A stretch of 64,000 bases of DNA. It comes from Rhizoctonia solani (lineage: Eukaryota > Basidiomycota > Agaricomycetes > Cantharellales > Ceratobasidiaceae). The notes beneath the pieces are model-generated. The model worked only from the letters and a program-made list of their open reading frames with translations. It made no database searches and had not been told where the DNA came from. The position numbers were made by a program, and so were the translations under genes. Location of the stretch: contig NC_057379.1 in the NCBI RefSeq assembly GCF_016906535.1, positions 372,001 through 436,000 on the forward strand. The letters run 5' to 3'. Shown piece after piece: positions 45,546 through 55,552 of the stretch (position 1 is its first letter; each line of letters starts with the position of its first letter).

Positions 45546-46096
45546 CACCTTCGATACCCCATACGTAGTGTGGTTATGAACCGACATCAGACCTTACGTA
45601 GTTCCCAAGCGTTCCCGAAAAGGAATTCGGTCCGGTCTCTTTACTTTCAATTGGTAAGAATGCTTCGATAACTTGGTCGTGTTTGGGATCGGCTTCGGGT
45701 ACTCACCCGCCACATGATCTCTCACTGCGTGGAGACGCAGATTTTGATGGTGTGGAAACAACGGCAAAACAATCTGTTTTCGGACGATACCGTCGTTTTC
45801 CGGTTGTTTTGTATGACTAATCATTTCGCATACATTTTACACTTGGCGAAACATCAGAGAACAAGTGTGAAACGACAACAAAATGATTATATGATGAGAT
45901 GATCAGTGATTAAGCCACGAGAAAATGCCCTAAGTCGACGCACCACAATAGTTTGATAGTTTTCTATCACACAAGACACGGCTTCAATAATCTAACGGCA
46001 CTAAGTGCAGATGGTATGCATGTGCTTGTTCTTGTTAAAGATCTGAATACATAACGAGGCTAAATCTAGCCCGCAAATAACAAAATTTACCGGGAG
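45546..46096. other. Spacer upstream of kinase 1 with part of an inverted repeat pair
   Basis: 45724-45811 is a diverged inverted match to 47761-47838. No supported gene. Confidence 0.4.
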
Positions 46097-46342
46097 TGCA
46101 GGTGTACGCCTTGTAGGAAGAAGCCTAAGGGCTGCAGTTTACTCAAATACTCGGCCTGGCATCAACACCAAACTATTGAGAAGGCCTTACAAGCTTGTAT
46201 CGCTTATCAAGCTGAGTTTCAGGCCAATGTCAATGCAGCCCCACCCTTGAACATCTGGGACAAGGGGATTCAGAAAGGCAAGCCTGCCATTCCATATGAG
46301 ACTTTGACACTTGAGGATATTGACTGTGGTCCTTTGGACTGA
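46097..46342 (+). pseudogene. Transposon-type zinc-finger protein fragment
   Basis: 81 stop-free codons ending in TGA at 46340-46342. It begins with a Cys cluster CRCTPCRKKPKGC and continues with WHQHQ, then a Gln/Ala-rich helix and an acidic end. The start is missing (the frame has no Met here). The C-x-C-x2-C plus His pattern resembles the N-terminal zinc clusters of proteins carried by large DNA transposons in agaricomycetes. This is a guess from pattern only. Confidence 0.4.
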
Positions 46343-46601
46343 ATTTCTTCACCCTATTCAAGGTTGCAAGAGATTCATTCATGATTTCCTATTGAAAGGT
46401 AAGCTTCCAAATGTTCTTGCAAACTAAATGATTTACCGTTAATTTACGGGAGTCCTCTACGCTCAATGCTTTGACATTGCCGACGATGAGCTTCAACACT
46501 GTGGATGCACCTCCTAGATTGCTGGTTGGAACCCCCTGCAACTTCAGATACGTAGAGAGTAGGCTCTGAAGATGGTTGGTCTGAGCTTGAGTGGCGTTTA
46601 A

Positions 46602-46808
46602 TCAAAGAGCAAATTCCTTGCGTTCTTTCTTTGACTCTTCATCTTGGCTTTGAAGTTTGATAATTGTGAGTCGCTGGGTCTCAATCTCACGTTCAGCGGT
46701 CTTCAAACGTGAGTTGACCAATGAAAACTCCTTGGTTACAATTGCATTGCGTTGACAAACATGCAGGGTTAGGTCCTTAGAGGGTGCCCCAGCGGCAGGG
46801 GGGCCGAT
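46602..46808 (-). pseudogene. Coiled-coil ORF, C-terminal part, split by the TRIM
   Basis: Minus-strand frame of about 68 codons rich in Glu, Lys and Leu (coiled coil) ending in a stop at 46602. Across the TRIM it joins in frame to 47304-47248, which begins with an ATG and a Pro/Ala stretch, to make an ORF of about 88 codons. It looks like the N-terminal part of a Gag-type protein truncated by a stop. Function unknown. Confidence 0.45.
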
Positions 46809-47242
46809 TGTCCTGGACACGGTCACATGACCAGTACAAGTGGTTGCATGCTGGCCCAAGCCCAAATTTGGGGGGTAGCAGGTGTAATCATGGGTTGTCA
46901 GCAGAGGAATAATAGGGCTCTATGGCTTAGTGGTCAAGCTGGTTCAATTCCGGCTAGTTCTATTTTCCTCTGTTTATGACACTTGGTAGAACTTGGAAGG
47001 ACACCAGTTCTATTCCCACCATGGAAAAACTTTTCACAGGGGCGCTGCCCACCCAAAAAAGGGGGGCAGTGTCCTGGACACGGTCACATGACCAGTACAA
47101 GTGGTTGCATGCTGGCCCAAGCCCAAATTTGGGGGGTAGCAGGTGTAATCATGGGTTGTCAGCAGAGGAATAATAGGGCTCTATGGCTTAGTGGTCAAGC
47201 TGGTTCAATTCCGGCTAGTTCTATTTTCCTCTGTTTATGACA
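46809..47242 (+). mobile_element. TRIM: terminal-repeat retrotransposon in miniature, 434 bp
   Basis: Two 173-bp LTRs (46809-46981, 47070-47242; TGTCCTGGAC...TTTATGACA) around an 88-bp interior with no coding capacity. The interior starts CT then TGGTAGAAC, a possible tRNA-type primer site (46984 on), and ends in a purine tract with six A and six G (47054-47069) directly before the second LTR. Flanks are CCGAT (46804-46808) and CCAAT (47243-47247), a 5-bp duplication with one transition. A solo LTR of the same family at 30069-30241 has a perfect duplication. It must use proteins of another element to move. Confidence 0.9.
46923..46951 (+). promoter_or_regulatory. tRNA-like A and B boxes within the TRIM LTR
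   Basis: TGGCTTAGTGG (46923-46933) fits the A-box consensus, and GGTTCAATTCC (46941-46951) fits the B box. Only 7 nt separate them, against 30 or more in tRNA genes, so pol III use is doubtful. The same words occur at 30183-30211 and in the second LTR. A flanking CAGAGGAA/TTCCTCTG pair can form a stem around them. Confidence 0.5.
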
Positions 47243-47304
47243 CCAATGCTCCCCAGTCCTTTGCTCTTTGTACTGGGGAGCGCCGCAGGCGCCGGTGCCG
47301 GCAT

Positions 47305-48800
47305 TGGTAATTCAGGCATGTACTAGGTATGTTACTTGGAGGGCGTCTTGATAGTTTTCCGCACAATGAACTGACATAGGAGTTTGATCTAGTATCAACA
47401 AACATCAAAAGTGGATAAAACAAGTCTAAGGTACGCACAATAATGTTTAAACACCTAAATATATGCTGATCCTGTTATAGTAGAGACTATTGTATATGTA
47501 CAATTTGAGGATTGTGTGGAAGCAAACAAAGGGTGTTGCACTTAGCTATAGGGGTAATTCAACAAAAATGTATTTACAATGCTCTATTCACCTATTGTAC
47601 ATGAGACACCATCCGGCCGGCAGAATCCCAATATGGCAAATATACAATCAATATAAGAGAGTAAGCGCTCAACCTCACGTGCACGGTTATTTCACGAATC
47701 GAAAACACTCGGAATAGGAACCGTTTCGCCGTCATTTTCTATATTTTGCAAATTCGAGGAAACAACCAGAAAACGACCGGCAAACAAGATGTTTTCTGTT
47801 CGTTTTCACACCATCAAAATCTGTGGCTCCACGCAGTGTCTTCGAGTCCTGTAGATGGTAAAGGATATTGTTTTGATGCTACTATCATGAATGGCACAGT
47901 CAGCGATGCAAAATTTCAACGTTAGAAACCCAAAAGTAGATACGGGGGGACGAATGATTTCACTAGGAAATCACTAAGCCCCAATGTCAGGGTCCTAATG
48001 GGAAGCTTCTGGTTTAAAGCTACACACTATCTTGAGCACGTTTTCCCCTTATTCAAGACAGGATGCCCGATTATTATCTCAACAAAAACCCAATGGGTGT
48101 AATTAGTGACAATCAGGCATAAACATCAACTTATTCAAGTGTAAACTTTTGATGCCCTCCCAAAGGATATGCACAAGCATTGCATGGTGACAGGTGGACC
48201 GTGGACTCTGGCGCGCGGAGGATTCGCATGAGATACTTGGCTGAGGCACAGAGGCTTGGTCACGTGAACCCCCCCCCCTTTTTTTTTTGACTAAACTTCT
48301 ATTAGAGACTAACAGGAGCTACATGCGAACAAGGATCACGTGAAACCCCCTGCGCGTGACTCCATCTTACCACCTCGAACAGCCCGCCAAGTGCGAGACA
48401 CTCTATAGCTTTGCATTTCTAATACCCACCCACCACTCCTAGTGACGATACAAAGACGACGTTCACGCTTCTCTGCCGCTCCAAGCCTTCAATCCGGGCG
48501 GTTGCAGTATTGGGTAGCTCGGCCGACACCCATAGGCAGCCCTTGGCGGCCCCGGGCTCCTCCACTCGTACCGCGTCGAGAACCGAATTTGTGCATGTAC
48601 CACGGGCGTATGCTTGTGGACATACACATAAAAACTTATATGCCGATCCGTTAGCATACATGAGATTAGACCAGGGCATAGATTAAGCACCATACTTATA
48701 ACCATTGCACACAAATAAGGAGATGGATATACACAAACGTAATAGGTTGGTATCAAAATGATGCATATGTTTCTGCATATATCATTACACATCTCATAAA
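47305..48800. other. Gene-poor spacer between the two kinase genes
   Basis: 47761-47838 is a diverged inverted match to 45724-45811. A C-run followed by a T-run lies at about 48270-48289. An 86-codon minus-strand ORF at 48419-48679 has no recognisable content and is not called. Confidence 0.4.
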
Positions 48801-51800
48801 TCAACCCCGGCGCATGAGTTCAAGACTCGGGGTTATTGGGCGTGGGGGCGGTGTTGGAAGGTTTTCCAATGCAATAGTCTTCATCTGTCTTGAGTGTAAG
48901 CAAGGGTGACCGGCGCATATATTGAAGAATCTTACCTCACTTGCAACTTCCGCTGAAGTAGGGCGCACTTCGGGCTCAGACCAGCAACGTAACAACAGCT
49001 TCCATAGCTTTTCCGCATCATCATGGTCCATGGGTAAGTACTCAGGCCGTTCTGGCAGTTCTTTCCGTACGGTTACCAAAAATACTATAGCAACCTCTGA
49101 TTGTCTCTCGTATGGGAGCCTCCTAGATATAACTTCCTGGGTTTATAACCGTCAGCAGTAGATCGCAGTGAATGATATGGCTAAGCTTACGTAGATAGTC
49201 TGTAATATCATCGTTGCAGCTCATTGCTGTCATACCTTCAACCTCAAGTGCTTACCGTTCCTAGTGCGTATACATCCGATGCCTTTGATGGCCTTTCTCC
49301 GTTGATGATCTCAGGTGCCTACACGCATACAAGCATCAAGTTAGGTGGTACAACGATATTGGTAACGAGCGAACTTACCGACCAACGGATCGACATCCCA
49401 CTCGCACTCGTAGTCGGCGTGAACTTCATTGTTCGATCCTTCAGAAACGCGTTTCCAAAGTCGCTCAACACTGCAGTACCGTCGTCCGCGATAAGCACGT
49501 TGGGCTGAGTCGTATGTTAGCCATGACAGCCGACATGCGTCATCACACTTACCCCCTTCATATCACCATGAACCTAGACCCCTGATCAGTATGTCAGTGT
49601 TTTACCGGTGTTGTATACTCACGATACCGATCTCATGCAGGTAAGATAGCCCCTCGCAGATCTGTACACACTAGACGGCGGGTCGTGTAAGTATATGCGT
49701 GCAAGCTGAGGACGACAGGATCTCACCAGACTTTGTCGGTCAACCCCCGGTGTTTTTGCCAAGAAGTTAGATAGACTGCCTTTACCCATCCAAGGGGATA
49801 TCATTCCTATGCGACCTCGGAAGACCAGCAGGCCAAGAAGTGGAGCCACGTTCGGGTGGTCGCATTTACTCCACGTATGGAGCTCCCTCGCGGCGTGCTA
49901 AGACCCACGATCAGATACGATCACCGAGCAAAATACAATCGCAGTCTACCTTGAGGTGCTTTGAGTCTTGACCAAGACTGTGCGCTGATACTCGCAACAG
50001 CTTTAGCGCCACCTTCGTGCCGTCCAACATCCGCCCGTCATACACATCACTGAATCCCCCGGTAGAGAATGGGTATTCTCCAAAGCTGGAATGGTCGACA
50101 CTGTCTGATAGGTCTTTACAACCATGATCAATTAGCCGGGACACAACATCGGCTCCGGACTGCATTAGCTAATCAATAACATGACCGCTTTAGAGCTATC
50201 ATAGCTACCATTTGCCTGCTAATTGGAGGATCTTCTGCATCCACAGGGCTGCTCGAGTTCGCCAGCTCCGCAAGTTCGTCATAGCTCTGCAACGTATACT
50301 TGATCTCCGCTTGGGTGGTAACAAGGGCTTGTAGCAGCTGCTCCTCGGTTGACCTGGTGGCTGAGTTACTCGAGTCATTCGACCACCGCCTCGCACGAGC
50401 GCTGTCTGCGCTGATAGTGGCGGTTTCGATATGAGCGTCGATGATTTCCTTTGAAGTCATAGTGCTTTCTCGAAATTCCTGTGCCATAACAATTGTTAGT
50501 CTGGGAACTGGGGAACTCCGATGGCATACCTTTATCAATGGATCCTTCAGGACACTGTCCAAAGTCGTATATAGAAGTGACTCGGCCAAGATTCGACAGT
50601 TACCACGGGCGCTCTCGCATTCCTCAAAGAGCCACCTCGCATCACCCATCGGATTGGAGGCTGCGGGACCGGGTTCGGTCTCCGTAGCAGGCGACCTTGT
50701 TAAACATGGTTCATTTTCTTGGTCTACTGCTCTATCTTCTGCTACCTGTGAGGCGCCCTGTTCGGGGCCGATAGTACCCAGTTCCTCAATGACATTGTAG
50801 CCGGAAGACTCGTTTGACGGCGGGTTTGATGAGACGGAGGGAGTGATGGGAGAGTTGGTGGAAATGATGTGGTCTTCGGCGGTGATGGCTAGGCCTTCGG
50901 GGGGATGTGTCAGCCTCAGCCGTTGCCTAAGTTTCATCCAGGTTGACTGGTAAGACCCGAGAGTTCTGATGGCAAACTATGTGTTACTGTGAAGCTGCGC
51001 ACTATAGTACACTCACTCTGCATCCTTCAGCAGGAATACTGAAGCCCCCATCACTTCGACCAGTCGATCTCGAACAACTGGCGATGTACGCGAGCTCAAA
51101 GCAACCTCTTCAATGACTCCTAAAAGTTCTTGTTCTGGTACGTGGCTAGCAAAGTAGGGGCGACACCTATATATCATTATCATCCATAGCTACTTACCCA
51201 ATTAACTCATAGTTGGTAAACAGTGAGGACAGTAAGCACCTTAGCAGCGGATAACTGTACGCTCGGAAGAGTAGAGCTAAGTAGGGTTTTTGTTATACAT
51301 CATCCAACATAAGCTGGATGGACCAGCACCAACCGGATATCGTTAATAAGAACTTTAAACGACTCCTCTGTCTCTTGAGGATCTATGCCAAGCTTATTGC
51401 ATAACTCGACCACAACCGCCCAGTCTTCTATATTAGTGTGGATAGCGTATTCTGCGTATTCCGCATATTTAGATCATCTAAAAAAACAAAGCAAAGTTTA
51501 CAAAACGGACCAGCTAGGCGAGACATCTCCCATGACGTCCAGTCGCCACGTATGTCTTGACCCTCCAGTAGCTTGTGTTGATCCTGAGACTTCTGGTGGC
51601 CGTTTGCAATGAAATTGTTCATCCCACGCAATAGTCCAAAAGCATTCTTGACCTTGTGCTCCATCTACGAGTATATGTTAGCACTCTTGAACAAAACACA
51701 AATACATACGGACCCTTCCAGGAGCATATTTCGAGTAAAGTGGCACTAAATCTCCCATGATAGCTTGGTATGGAAAGATACGAGCAAGCTGTATCTAGGA

Positions 51801-51980
51801 CGAGATACTGACCTGGAAAATAATAGAAACGTTGAAGATGTCGGCGAACTGCAGGTGCTGTACTGTAGCTTGATAGAAGTACAGAACAGAATAGGGCAGC
51901 ATAGCCACTGAAGTCTTGTCAACTTGGCGGAGATCTCGGTCATCAGCCACACGCCGAGACACCGAGGACCGGACTCGCAT
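48801..51980 (-). CDS. Tyrosine-kinase-like protein kinase 2, tandem paralog of kinase 1
   Basis: Minus-strand multi-exon gene from ATG 51980 (MRVRSSVSRR...LPYSVLYFYQ...LQFADIFNVS, exon to 51813) to TGA 48801-48803. The same exon order as kinase 1 follows: MEHKVKNAFGLLRGMNNF near 51640, EYAIHTNIEDW...KLGIDPQETEE near 51400, LFEECESARGNCRILAESLL near 50600, then the kinase domain (about 50100-48930) with GGFSDVY, VALKLL, the VHGDMKG loop, LSDFGNA and LLLRCWSEPEVRPT. The tail is again PTPPPRP. If the second exon is spliced as in kinase 1, it contains a TAG at 51746-51748 where kinase 1 has CAG, so this copy may be a pseudogene. Some internal exon ends are not fixed. Confidence 0.75.
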
Positions 51981-52628
51981 TTCGAATCGCTTCCGGCACT
52001 TGTAACACTAATAAACTCAAGGGTCAGTAACTTAGAAATGAAGCAGCTTCTATATTAAATATGGGCCTAAATGTCACTTGTACTCTATACGTATATCGGA
52101 CACGAATAACCTGTATGCATAACTCATGTGTTACTGGGCAGTGGTAATCCTAATCTGACTAGATTATCATCCAAAAACACGATAGCAATATATACAAGTA
52201 ATTTATCTTGCAACCCTTACCCGAACATCCCTAGGCTAAATCGAACACTCCTTTTCAGCGGTAAATTGGATCCATCTTCCCAAGAATTCTATCTTGTTGT
52301 TTATTCATATCACCAACCCCAGTTCTACGTTATACTTGCATCACCCTTACAATTCCCGCGACCTCGGCTACAGTGAAACGCGCCGTGAGTTTAAGTGACT
52401 AATAGTGGGAGAGGAATTGTCACAGGTTTTTTTTTTCGTTCTCTGCATCTCTCGGGAGACATTCTGGCCGTTCGGGGACTCTTGTTTTACGTTCACCAGG
52501 CGGATTACATTCGATTCACTCCTTCCGTGATAAGGAGGCTTTCGGGCTCTGCTCTCCCAAGTACCATCTCAACATAGCAGTAGTTAATAAATCATATAAA
52601 GAGTTAAATATGTTCTCTGTATCTCGTA
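51981..52628. other. Intergenic region
   Basis: No supported gene. Likely contains the promoter of kinase 2. Confidence 0.4.
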
Positions 52629-53052
52629 CTAGGAATGCCAATAATCCCAGCACTGGGTAGTCTCGAACAATGCTAATTCGGACGAATCCAGAACAAAACG
52701 CCATTCTTGTACCCACATATGTATATGGAAAACATCACCTCCGACTGTATCATTCGGAAATCCTGCATATTCTTTTCGAATTTTGGTCATGCGACAGCCC
52801 GCTAGAAATGGAGTAGTGCATATAGCCGTTGGGCGCACGTGAACCGGCAGGTCGTGAGGGGGTCCACGAGTTTGAGGGACATGGATAATATATATGGACA
52901 AGTCCTATAACTCGATCTCTTGGGAAAGTTCGATATACAGCCCTCAGGGTATGAGACAGTATTGCTCTGATCTTCTCGGCGTTATGCAGTGTTGTGCCCA
53001 CTTTGCTGATAGTACGAGCATCCGCTGTTTTGTCAAGTAGCAATACCGCCAC
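52629..53052 (-). CDS. Hypothetical protein or gene remnant
   Basis: Two overlapping minus-strand frames (53052-52750 and 52901-52629). The first starts MAVLLLDKTADARTISKV and stays open past the point where the second, richer in ordinary coding composition, takes over. They could be two exons or one gene with a frameshift. Content such as FHIHMWVQEWRFVLD and PFLAGCRM looks like globular protein, but I do not recognise it. Low certainty that it is a working gene. Confidence 0.35.
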
Positions 53053-53399
53053 TTATTGAAGAAGGGTAGTTCAATATTACTGGTAAGTGACGCCTGCCTT
53101 TGCTTCAAATCATGTCATACATGTGGAGCCCATGGTACATTTTCAACGGACGAATTTCCAATCCAACTCATCACGCAGTATTAAAAATAAATCAGCATAT
53201 AACTCATAAACTGCATAATCTACACCGAAACTGGACTATGAACGAATCATAAAGTAATCCACAACAACAACAAAGACCGAAAAGGAAAGCGAAAAAAAAG
53301 TTACTTATACTATGCTACAACAGTCCTCCCCCTACTGTCTTCGTCATGCGCGTCATACCATCTCCATTGCAACATTCTTTACTAGAGTCGTTAAACCTT

Positions 53400-55024
53400 C
53401 TATTTGCGAACAGTCACTGTACTGTCCCATCCAGGATCTCGAAGCCACACAGCCCTCCCCGGTCCACCAGCATTAACGGTCCCTGGACTCGCGACGCACA
53501 CGACGGGTACGTCCGGGAACTTGGGATCCTTGAGTACCGCGCGTAAACTTCGTATCGAACGCTGTCTACGCGTCGGACTAGGTGGCGCGGAAGGTGGCCT
53601 GAACGCATGGATGATCGACGCGAGGTCGGGTTCGGGTTCGTCTTCTTCGACAGGCCGAGGTTGATTTGAGCGCCGGAGAAATCGGGTCGAGCGTTGTTTG
53701 ACAAGAACCGGGCGAGCAGGTGTGTTGGGGAGACCGTCAGGGTGAGCAGATTCGGGGGTCAAGACGGGACAAGGCGAAACAGGTTCATCGTCATCCGATT
53801 CCAGCGAGAGCTTTGATTTCGACTTGGACTTGCCACTCGAACGCGTATGAATACTCGAACTCGAACCTAGGCTCGACACCGAGCGACACACTACGACGTT
53901 GGGCTGTACAACGGGGCTGGGTCGAACGGGCGGAGCTGGGGCAGGTACGTGTATTTTGCTTGGCCGAGGAGCGGATCGGGTCCTGTGGATCGTAGGCGGA
54001 CGGAGAGTGTGTGAAGCGCGGGGCGGTTGGCTCCCACTCCGGACTCGAGCGGTCGAGTCTGCGGTGACAGTTCCGAACCAGCCCTTGCTCCGAGACTTGA
54101 GCTGGACTTCAGTCTGTTTAAGCACAAACCCACCGCTCCAGCCAGTCTTAGATGGCTGGGTGGCTTCGGCAGGTTTGGGAACAGCCTGGTCACGCCATGA
54201 TGGTGGTAATCCGCGTCGCCGACCTGATACGGCGCGTGGCAACGACGGAGCAGACGTGACGTGGCGTAAGACAGGCTGCGAACGTGCGGTGGTAATCGTC
54301 CGCTGAGAGTCTTGGGTCTGAGGATGAAGGTGGGGATCGGGATGACTCTTCAACGCACGGCTCATCAAATGGGTACGTAACTAGTCCGAGAACGGCAATA
54401 TTGAGCATTTTGCAGAAGGCACAATAGAAAAGTGGAGGAGCAGCAATGGGATGTGATCGAACTTGATCGAGGAGTAGTTGGACTCACGCTATGAGTTGCT
54501 TGGGGATATTGGCCATCTGATTGACCGCGCACGGACAAGAACGGGTTCGAACCGGCGTCCTCTTGGACTCGAAATGTCGAGCTCGGACTTGTTGGGGATA
54601 CGGGTGTCGAACTCGTCGACGCAGCTGGCAAGATGTGTGCAATCCACCCGGCAAACATGGTTCCAATGCCTGCTCCTCCTGCTCCCTTGTGCTCATCCTT
54701 TGCCTGATCCTGCATCTTCTGTGTTCGTTCGGTCTCTGGGGTAAATACTCGCGTGACAGTGTATCCAGCAGCAGCCAGCAACTCCTCCATCGTTTCGTAC
54801 TGGTTCGAACGGGGTTTGCGAGGCGGAGAACCGTGTGACAAGTGAGCGGGATAGCGCCGGGCGCGACGGGGCGTACAAGTGGCATCCTTATCCATCTCCG
54901 AATTTCCAGATTTATTGTCCATAATGCTCTCCTCTGAGCTCGTCACCGACTCGGCAGACAGCGTCGAGGATAAGATAGGCGAAGAGAGCGAGTTGTTATC
55001 CGACGAGTCGTCTGTAGTTGTCAT
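53400..55024 (-). CDS. Ser/Pro/Arg-rich fungal protein of unknown function
   Basis: Two exons on the minus strand: 55024-54488 and 54380-53400, joined by a 107-bp intron (GTGAGT...ACTAG) in phase 0; 505 residues. The N-terminus is Ser/Thr/Asp-rich. A short ordered patch follows (YETMEELLAAAGYTVTRVFTPETE, about residues 75-100), then a small Gly/Ala hydrophobic stretch, then about 330 residues of basic Ser/Pro/Arg-rich sequence with SKSKSK and acidic DDDEP and EEDEPEP blocks. The ending, VVCVASPGTVNAGGPGRAVWLRDPGWDSTVTVRK, is better ordered. Probably intrinsically disordered and possibly a regulatory or cytoskeletal partner; no family assigned. The intron is supported by phase and by the second exon having no suitable start of its own. 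Confidence 0.7.
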
Positions 55025-55552
55025 CCCAGGCGGCGCAACAACCGTTGCAAGGCTGCTATCGGGTGTATGGTCTCCAGCTGAGGTGAGTTCAAAAGTTCAA
55101 TATGAGATTGTCGTTCAAGCCAAGAGATCGTCCGCCCAGCCTGGTTTTATTCATCTCACACTGCCTGCCCTGAAGATCACCTCAGCATCCAAATTAGGAT
55201 AATTGTCTCATTATCCACCACAGCCTAGGTTCTTCCGAACGCTCTCTCCTCATCCATGTGCATAGCTGCCCCACCCATGTGCATTAAGCGATTTTGAACA
55301 TATGTAATCTACATCCCCACGCCGCTGGATCGGGCTCACTTGCCCCATCCCGCGGCGCCAATTAACCCTTCTGGTCCACTCTAGCTGTCAAGCCTGGCCC
55401 CCTCCCATCGTCATAGGTCCCACATTCGTCCTCGTCCACCCCCTTCGTCATACGCCCTTCTTTGAAAATTTGAACCGCTCCCTCCTCTGTGAAGATCTGT
55501 CCTCCCAACATATTTGAGCCCGCCCTTCCATGTATTCATTCGGTCAACCTGT
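55025..55552. other. Intergenic region
   Basis: Promoter region of the Ser/Pro-rich gene and 3' flank of the arrestin-like gene. No gene seen. Confidence 0.5.

Noticed and set aside
46923..46951. A tRNA gene in the repeated TRIM sequence
   Set aside because: The A and B boxes are only 7 nt apart, no anticodon arm or acceptor stem can be drawn, and the unit is bounded as an LTR with 5-bp duplications.
48268..48291. C-run followed by a T-run as a functional signal
   Set aside because: Simple homopolymer tract; no associated gene end or repeat boundary was found.
48419..48679. 86-codon minus-strand ORF as a gene
   Set aside because: No recognisable domain, no paralog and no plausible exon partners.
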